Origin: Planctomycetaceae bacterium
GTDB taxonomy: Bacteria; Planctomycetota; Planctomycetia; Gemmatales; Gemmataceae
Reading direction: 5' to 3'
Assembly (NCBI GenBank): GCA_013823135.1
Contig: PNLP01000003.1
Coordinates: forward strand, 62,001 to 126,000
DNA length: 64,000 nt
In this document: positions 58,643 to 64,000 of the stretch, in pieces
Layout of the letters: each line of letters opens with the position of its first letter
How positions within the stretch are numbered: the first letter of the stretch is position 1
Position numbers and translations under genes: made by a program
The notes under the pieces: model-generated
What the model saw: only the letters and a program-made list of their open reading frames with translations
Told to the model about the DNA's origin: nothing
Database searches by the model: none

Positions 58643-58835
58643 AATCATTTGTGGCGAGGCATCCGGATCGAAGGCTGGCCATCCTTCCCAAATTACCGTC
58701 AACTTTCACCAGATCACCACAACCGCCCGGATTGGCGATTCTCGCTAAATCCCTACGAGTCCCCCGCCCGATATCAGAAGTAAGTTTGCTACTTCCTGCC
58801 CGCTCGGCGCGGGCGTTCTCACGGGGTACTCCGCC

Positions 58836-60092
58836 ATGCGCGCCGCTCTCCTCACGTGTTCATTGTGCCTGTTGACCGCTGCGCAGGCGGTCGCTCAAAC
58901 CCCACCCGTCACACTGCCACCGACCACAGGTCTGGCACCGACCCTGCCCCCTACCGGGCAGCCACCAGCCCTCGCGGAGTTCACTACGCAGCCGCCCGAG
59001 GCTTTGACTGGGTCGGGACGACCGTTCAGCATGAACGCCCCGCAGATGTGGGCCGGAGCGGAATACATGCTGATGTGGTACAACCCGATGGACACCCCGT
59101 CGCTCATTCGCGTGGTTCCTGCAGGGATGGCCGGAGGCGCTGGTGCGCCCGCCCTCAGCATGTTCCCAAGTAAGTCGAAGGTTTACTACGATGGGGTGAG
59201 CGGGGTGCGGTTCAACCTTGGCTACAACTTCGACACGTTCGGCATCGATGCGTCGGGCTTCGTCATGGGCCGTCAAGTCGTCTCATCAACGCTGGCCAGC
59301 GATGGTACGGTCGTCAGTGTTGCTCGCCCCTACACGCCGGCTGGCGGTGCTGGCGCTACTCCCACGGATACCGACCTGCTGTTCTCCCTACCCGGCCCGT
59401 TGGGATACTCGGGTGGCGTGAGCGCTTCGATCTCGAGCCAGGTCTACGGCTTCGAAATCAACGCCCGCCGCGCCTGGTTCACGTTCATGAGTGATTCGAC
59501 CAGCGTCATCGGTGGCCTCCGATACTTCGACCTCCAGGAAACCCTGGGCGTCACGGGTACGGCATTGTTCCCAACCGGAGACTCGATCACCGTTCAGGAT
59601 TCCATCCGGACACACAACTCGTTCTACGGCACCCAGATTGGGGTGAGCACGGTCTACGGTGGCAATGAGCCGGGCTTCGGGTTCGCCTTCTCGACCAAGA
59701 TGGGCATTGGTGGAGTGAACCAGCGGGTAGACCTGGTTGGCACGAACACCTTCGTCACAGGAGGAGTTCCCGATCTGCAACCGGGTGGGCTGTATGCTCG
59801 TGGTTTGAACGCCGGTTCGTTCTCACGCGGGAAGTTCGCCTACATGCAAGATGTGGACCTCAAGTTCACCTACAACTTCACCTCCGCGTTCCAGGTGTCG
59901 TTCGGCTACTCGCTGTTCTACCTGAGTAGCGTGGCTCGTCCTGGGTACCAGATCCCCGCAACGGTCAACGACTCGGGCATCCGATTCGTGGCCGCACCGA
60001 CCGCGAGCAGTTCGCCTGAACCGGTCTTCGCCTGGAATACTCACGGCTTCGTGATTCAGGGGATGACCTTCGGGGCAACCTTCCAGTATTAA
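58836..60092 (+). CDS. BBP7-type outer-membrane beta-barrel protein
   Basis: 418 residues. Signal peptide (LLTCSLCLLTAAQAVA) and Pro/Thr-rich start, then alternating beta-strands: MWAGAEYMLMWYNPM, GVSGVRFNLGYNFDTF, GTQIGVSTVYGGNEPGFGF, and the terminal FVIQGMTFGATFQY, ending on an aromatic as outer-membrane proteins do. The planctomycete BBP7 family is a set of predicted outer-membrane porin-like proteins of unknown function. ATG at 58836 in CGCCATGCGC. Confidence 0.85.
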   Translation: MRAALLTCSLCLLTAAQAVAQTPPVTLPPTTGLAPTLPPTGQPPALAEFTTQPPEALTGSGRPFSMNAPQMWAGAEYMLMWYNPMDTPSLIRVVPAGMAGGAGAPALSMFPSKSKVYYDGVSGVRFNLGYNFDTFGIDASGFVMGRQVVSSTLASDGTVVSVARPYTPAGGAGATPTDTDLLFSLPGPLGYSGGVSASISSQVYGFEINARRAWFTFMSDSTSVIGGLRYFDLQETLGVTGTALFPTGDSITVQDSIRTHNSFYGTQIGVSTVYGGNEPGFGFAFSTKMGIGGVNQRVDLVGTNTFVTGGVPDLQPGGLYARGLNAGSFSRGKFAYMQDVDLKFTYNFTSAFQVSFGYSLFYLSSVARPGYQIPATVNDSGIRFVAAPTASSSPEPVFAWNTHGFVIQGMTFGATFQY

Positions 60093-60121
60093 TTCGCAAG
60101 CACGAGTTGCCAGTGTTCGCG

Positions 60122-60274
60122 GAAAGTGCGAGTGGCTAGTGTTCGCGGAAAGTGCGAGTGGCTAGTGTGAGTGTGAGTGAAAGACAAAGACCAGTTTCTT
60201 AATGGCTTCTGTCTTTCACTCACACTCACACTAGCCACTCGCACTTTCCGCGAACACTAGCCACTCGCACTTTC
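60122..60274. repeat. 65-bp perfect inverted repeat just before the PfkB start codon
   Basis: Left arm 60122-60186 and right arm 60210-60274 pair without mismatch over 65 bp. Each arm contains a 26-bp unit (GGAAAGTGCGAGTGGCTAGT...) present twice, at 60121 and 60147. The right arm ends three bases before the ATG at 60278. Its transcript would form a very stable hairpin over the ribosome-binding region. Confidence 0.8.
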
Positions 60275-60277
60275 GCC

Positions 60278-61303
60278 ATGCTCACCACCGAACTGATCGA
60301 ACACGTCCTCGCCACAATCCCCAACCGCACGGTTGGCGTGCTCGGCGATCTCTTCCTCGACCGCTACCTCGACATCGACGCGGCCCGCAACGAACCGTCG
60401 GTCGAGACCGGCCTGACGGCGTATCAGGTGACGCGGGTGCGGGCCTATCCCGGAGCGGCCGGCACGGTGATGAACAACCTCGCGGCGTTGGGCGTGGGCC
60501 GCATCTACCCGATCGCATACATCGGCGACGACGGCGAGGGCTACGAACTGCGACAGGCACTAAAGCTGTTGCCCGGCGTGGAACAAGGCGGCATCTTCTC
60601 GGTGCCAGATCGCCGCACGCCGACCTACACGAAGCCGATGCTGCACGAGAACGGTACCGCGAAGGAACTGAATCGCCTCGACATCAAGAACCGCGTGCCG
60701 ACCGCTCCTCACGTCGAAGAACACATCATCAAGTTGCTCGATGAAGCCTGGCCACAACTTGACGCGCTAATCGTACTCGATCAGGTGAGCGAGGTCGATT
60801 GCGGCGTGGTCACGAAATGCCTGCGCGACCACCTGGCAGAGTTGGGAGCACGCAACCCCGAGAAGTTTGTGCTGGCCGACAGCCGCGAACAGATCGGGCT
60901 TTTTCGCAACGTGTGCGTGAAGCCGAACATGGAAGAAGCGCTCAATGCCATGACTCGGGACAGGCACATGAAATCGCTTGAGGTACACGGACTCAGTGTG
61001 AAAGTTGGTGGACCCGTTTTCTGTACACGCGGGCCAGATGGGATTTTGCTAAGCCTCGCCCAAGAGGGCCCTGGGGCACCACGCTTGATTCCGTCGTATC
61101 CCGTCACCGGGCCGATCGACATTTGTGGAGCGGGGGATAGCACGTCGGCCGGGATCACGTCGGCGATGGTGTCGGGGTTGACGCACGAGCAAGCCGCGGC
61201 GTTTGGGAATCTCGTGGCGTCGATCACGATTCAGCAGATCGGGGTGACCGGCACCGCACCACCCGACAAGGTGCGTGCCCGCTGGCGAGAAGTGAACGGG
61301 TAA
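60278..61303 (+). CDS. PfkB-family sugar kinase (HldE/RfaE-like)
   Basis: 341 residues. VGVLGDLFLDRYLDID at the start, the PGAAGTVMNNLAALGVG substrate loop (like the GGAANVA of RfaE/HldE kinases), DALIVLDQVSEVD, and the catalytic PIDICGAGDSTSAGI. It resembles the kinase half of HldE, so a second sugar-1-phosphate kinase for a heptose or similar may be encoded, but the substrate is not established. The start codon touches the 65-bp repeat. Confidence 0.82.
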   Translation: MLTTELIEHVLATIPNRTVGVLGDLFLDRYLDIDAARNEPSVETGLTAYQVTRVRAYPGAAGTVMNNLAALGVGRIYPIAYIGDDGEGYELRQALKLLPGVEQGGIFSVPDRRTPTYTKPMLHENGTAKELNRLDIKNRVPTAPHVEEHIIKLLDEAWPQLDALIVLDQVSEVDCGVVTKCLRDHLAELGARNPEKFVLADSREQIGLFRNVCVKPNMEEALNAMTRDRHMKSLEVHGLSVKVGGPVFCTRGPDGILLSLAQEGPGAPRLIPSYPVTGPIDICGAGDSTSAGITSAMVSGLTHEQAAAFGNLVASITIQQIGVTGTAPPDKVRARWREVNG

Positions 61304-61321
61304 CGGAATCGCGTTTGTTGT

Positions 61322-61387
61322 TTGGTCCGAGCCCGAGCGCCAAGCGAGGTTCGCGTAGTCCTCGCTTGGCGCTCGGGCTCGGACCAA
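61322..61387. terminator. 28-bp perfect inverted repeat (family of the 43708 element)
   Basis: Arms 61322-61349 and 61360-61387 pair perfectly over 28 bp with a 10-base loop. The core GCCCGAGCGCCAAGCGAGG is the 43708 core with one changed base pair. It lies between convergent PfkB and ABC permease genes. Confidence 0.78.
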
Positions 61388-61408
61388 TCAACGCGCACGA
61401 ACCCGGAC

Positions 61409-64000
61409 TTACTCGTATTGCAGCGCGTCGGGGATGCGAGTCTGAATCGCGCGCCACGCGGGGAGCAACCCCGCCAGCGTTGCCGTGGTTATGGATAGAG
61501 CCCCGATGCCGAGCGCTTGCTTCCACGGGAAGACCACGTCGAACACGAAACCCGATTCCTCGACCATCACCACCTTCAGCACGTACCACTCCATCGGCAT
61601 CCCAATCAGGATGCCCAGTGCAGTGCCGAACACGCCCAACAACATCGCCTCGGCCATCACCGAGCGCAACACTTGCCCAGGAGTCGCACCGATTGCCAGC
61701 AACAAGCCGAGTTCCCGTTTCCGCTGCAACACGGAGATGAGGAGTGCCGTCACCACACCGAGTGCCGCGACCACGCCGACCACGAGTTGCTGCAAGTACG
61801 CGAGCAGGTAGATGCGGTTGATGAGTTCCGAGAGGAACTTCCGCAGTGCGTCGCGATCCGTGACGAACAACCCCTTCTTCGCGGCGAACAGTTCCAGGCC
61901 GGGATCGTGTGCCGCGGTCCCGTTGCGGCTCGACTTCAGGAAAACGTGGCACATGTCGATCAGGTCGTCGCCGAACAACTCGGCGTAACGCTTGCGGTCC
62001 ATGAAGATGGTGCCGCGACTCCACGAGTAGTCGAGCACGGTGCCCACGACACGCAGAGTCACCTTCCCGTTCGGCCCCGGCAGCGTCAGCATGTCGCCCG
62101 CACTCACACCGTGCCGCAGGGCGAAGTTGTCGCTCACCAACACGTCGTTCGTGCCCGGCAACTCCAGGAACTTCTCCAAGTCCGGCAACCCTGTGGGGAC
62201 GCGGTCGCGGGTCGCTTTTGCATAGTCCACCGCATCCATTGCGATCAGGCAGACGACCGTGCCGTTGTACTCGGGCCGCGAGTAGCGAATCGTCATGACG
62301 CGATCGACTTCCGGCAGGTTGCGGATGTCGCGGGCGATGCCCGAGGCCATCGGCGAGTTCGAGCTGTTCGCGGCAGTCATGTTCCCGCTGAACACGAAGT
62401 GATCGGCTTGCACGACCTGTGCGATCCACGAGACGACGGGTTCCTCGTTGCTGCGACCAACGCCAGCAGTCTGGAACATCAACGCAACACCGGCACCCAG
62501 TGCCCCGATGACAACACCCGTGCGGCCGGGGGCACGCGAGAGGTTGTCGAACGCGAGTCGCACCGAGATGGGGCACGTGACGCGAACCACTGGGTGCAAG
62601 ATCGTGACCAGCAAACTGACGACCAGCGGCGCGGCGAGCAGCATACCAACGAGTGCAGCCATCATGCCGCCGATGGCACCCACGCGGGCGGGAAGGTCGT
62701 TCCGGAACGCGATCATCGCGATGCCGCCGCCGATCAATCCCAGCGATGTCAAGCGATGCACGAGTCGCCAGCTTCCCTTCGCCCCCGTCGCACTGCGTCG
62801 CACGACGTGAGCGGGGTCGGCACTCGCTGCCTGCACGGCCGGCACCAGCGCCGCGAACACCGCCGTGAACACACCAGCGAGCACGGCAACACCGGCAGTC
62901 TCCAGCGAGAGTCGCGTCGGGTTCACATCCGGGTTCAGGAACATCGACTCGAGTTCGTTCCGCAGTTGCGAGATTGCGGCTTCCGCGAGCAACATGCCGA
63001 GCGGCACACCAGCGACAGCGCCAATAAGCCCCAGGATTGCGGCCATGCCTGCGAACAGCGCGACGATCTGGCCGCGCGTCGCACCCACCGACCGGAGAAT
63101 GCCGATGTCCGGCCGACGCTCCGCGACGGTCACCGCCATTGCGTTGTAAACGAGGAACAACCCGACGATCATCGCCCCCGCGGCACACACCAGGAACCCG
63201 ATCTGGATGCCGGAGACGACCTCTTGGGTGCTGCGACGCTGTGTTTCCGGCGTGCGAACTGCCGCCCGTTTGGCGGCAACTTTGTTGACCGCAGCTTCCA
63301 CCGCATCGCGATCCGCACCGGGTTCGAGGAACAGGTCGATCCGGTTGACCCGCTTCGGCGTCTGGAGTTCCGTCATTGCCTCGCCCGCTCCACCGAGCAA
63401 AGCCGAGAGCGGCGGCAGCGGGCGAATCACCCGGGTTGCATCCCCGATGCCCATGCCGACGAAGTTCTTCCCGAGTGGGGCGAGTGGCGAGTCCTTATCG
63501 AAGTCGATCACGCCGATCGGCAGGCACTCGTGCTCGCGTGTCGCGTGGCGAACGGTGAACGGTTTGTCAGCACCACGACGGCGTAGCCATTCCTCGTAAA
63601 TTGGCCGCGACACCATCACGGGGCGGCCCGGAATCTTGTCCCACAGTTCAGACGCCTTGGCACGGTCCCCGCCCATGTAAGCCCACACAACGCTCCCGAC
63701 GTGCTGCCGAATCGCGTCGGGCAACATCTCGACCTTCACCTTCAGCGGGTTCTCTTCGGAGAGAAGTTGCGTGCTGACCTCAGCCCCGATGAGCACAGCG
63801 ACGCGGCCGTCGATGTCGGGGAGCGTGACGCGATCATAGACGAGCGGTTGAACTGACCTGACACCAGGAACGTGTGCGGAACGCAGATCATCGACGAGTG
63901 AAAGCTGAACGCCGAACTCGCCGTTGGAGACGTACAGTTCGGCGTTGCCGGCGGGCGTGGTGGTGTCCTGTGCGGCGTACTCGATGCACTGATTCAGGAT
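61409..64000 (-). CDS. ABC transporter permease with two FtsX/MacB-type modules (5' end outside window)
   Basis: At least 863 residues are visible, open from the right edge (64000) to TAA/TGA at 61409. It begins with a periplasmic MacB_PCD-like region (ELYVSNGEFGVQLSLVDD, GVRSVQPLVYDRVTLPD), followed by FtsX-type membrane helices (GFLVCAAGAMIVGLFLVYNA), a second periplasmic region and further helices (LVVGVVAALGVVTALLISVL). EGRKRELGLLLAIGAT-like segment and AIQTRIPDALQYE at the end are typical of FtsX permeases (QRKRELGLLLAIGATPGQV). No ATP-binding partner is in the window. Substrate unknown; lipoprotein, peptide or macrolide export are possibilities for the family. Confidence 0.88.
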   Translation of the reverse strand: MLNQCIEYAAQDTTTPAGNAELYVSNGEFGVQLSLVDDLRSAHVPGVRSVQPLVYDRVTLPDIDGRVAVLIGAEVSTQLLSEENPLKVKVEMLPDAIRQHVGSVVWAYMGGDRAKASELWDKIPGRPVMVSRPIYEEWLRRRGADKPFTVRHATREHECLPIGVIDFDKDSPLAPLGKNFVGMGIGDATRVIRPLPPLSALLGGAGEAMTELQTPKRVNRIDLFLEPGADRDAVEAAVNKVAAKRAAVRTPETQRRSTQEVVSGIQIGFLVCAAGAMIVGLFLVYNAMAVTVAERRPDIGILRSVGATRGQIVALFAGMAAILGLIGAVAGVPLGMLLAEAAISQLRNELESMFLNPDVNPTRLSLETAGVAVLAGVFTAVFAALVPAVQAASADPAHVVRRSATGAKGSWRLVHRLTSLGLIGGGIAMIAFRNDLPARVGAIGGMMAALVGMLLAAPLVVSLLVTILHPVVRVTCPISVRLAFDNLSRAPGRTGVVIGALGAGVALMFQTAGVGRSNEEPVVSWIAQVVQADHFVFSGNMTAANSSNSPMASGIARDIRNLPEVDRVMTIRYSRPEYNGTVVCLIAMDAVDYAKATRDRVPTGLPDLEKFLELPGTNDVLVSDNFALRHGVSAGDMLTLPGPNGKVTLRVVGTVLDYSWSRGTIFMDRKRYAELFGDDLIDMCHVFLKSSRNGTAAHDPGLELFAAKKGLFVTDRDALRKFLSELINRIYLLAYLQQLVVGVVAALGVVTALLISVLQRKRELGLLLAIGATPGQVLRSVMAEAMLLGVFGTALGILIGMPMEWYVLKVVMVEESGFVFDVVFPWKQALGIGALSITTATLAGLLPAWRAIQTRIPDALQYE

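Noticed and set aside
60121..60172. Possible CRISPR-like array from two 26-bp direct repeats
   Set aside because: Only two directly adjoining copies with no spacers, and they form part of a long palindrome.
61517..63586. A 689-codon open frame on the plus strand opposite the ABC permease
   Set aside because: It is rich in His, Arg, Gln and Asp with no domain, as expected from the complement of a hydrophobic GC-rich coding sequence. The minus-strand permease is clearly the real gene.

Overview
The window looks like a chromosomal segment of a planctomycete, most likely of the Gemmataceae type. The pointers are a DUF1501 protein next to a PSCyt/DUF1549/DUF1553 protein, a BBP7-type outer-membrane beta-barrel protein, two serine/threonine kinases with C-terminal leucine-rich repeats, a PVC-type haem-binding domain, an ASPIC/UnbV FG-GAP protein, a Uma2 remnant, GC-rich coding DNA, few strong Shine-Dalgarno sites, and many long perfect hairpins between genes. 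No rRNA, CRISPR array, prophage or complete insertion sequence was seen.

0-27 kb: a surface-glycan / LPS-type locus in three parts. Part A (429-11781, plus) encodes a zinc-type dehydrogenase, a HAD hydrolase, an APH-fold kinase, a GDP-mannose-4,6-dehydratase-like enzyme, a zinc-binding methyltransferase-like protein, a WbuC cupin, an SDR, a second zinc-binding C-methyltransferase, a phytanoyl-CoA-dioxygenase-like oxygenase, a TIGR04372 glycosyltransferase and another methyltransferase. Many start and stop codons overlap. Part B (11846-18957, minus) carries two methyltransferases, a transketolase split into two subunits, a family 2 glycosyltransferase, an NAD-dependent epimerase and a cytidylyltransferase-PfkB fusion resembling HldE with its domains in reverse order. 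A and B converge on a 27-bp hairpin. Part C (22515-27129, minus) has two methyltransferases and a protein with two GT2 domains. Between B and C lie a coiled-coil/HTH protein, a gamma-glutamyltransferase, rplU and tRNA-Gln(TTG). I infer that the locus builds and methylates one or more unusual, probably heptose-related or branched sugars.

27-36 kb: mostly housekeeping genes: lptB with an unusual C-terminal extension, a DinB protein, a small metallopeptidase, rpmB, gatC-gatA, a frameshifted Uma2 gene, thiL, a WD40 protein and a tiny membrane protein. LptB would serve the export of LPS made with such sugars.

36-64 kb: planctomycete accessory and envelope genes: a lipoprotein, an FG-GAP/ASPIC protein, a kinase with a repeat element inserted inside its catalytic domain, a 990-residue secreted protein, a second LRR kinase, hpnC, DUF1501 and PSCyt/PSD1 proteins, ispG, a TPR protein, a cation/proton antiporter overlapping a LOG-family gene, a patatin-like lipoprotein, BBP7, a PfkB kinase and a truncated two-module ABC permease at the right edge.

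Beyond genes, the most striking feature is the number of long palindromes in gaps between genes, some flanked by direct repeats, some in families whose copies show compensating base changes, and one located inside a kinase coding sequence.
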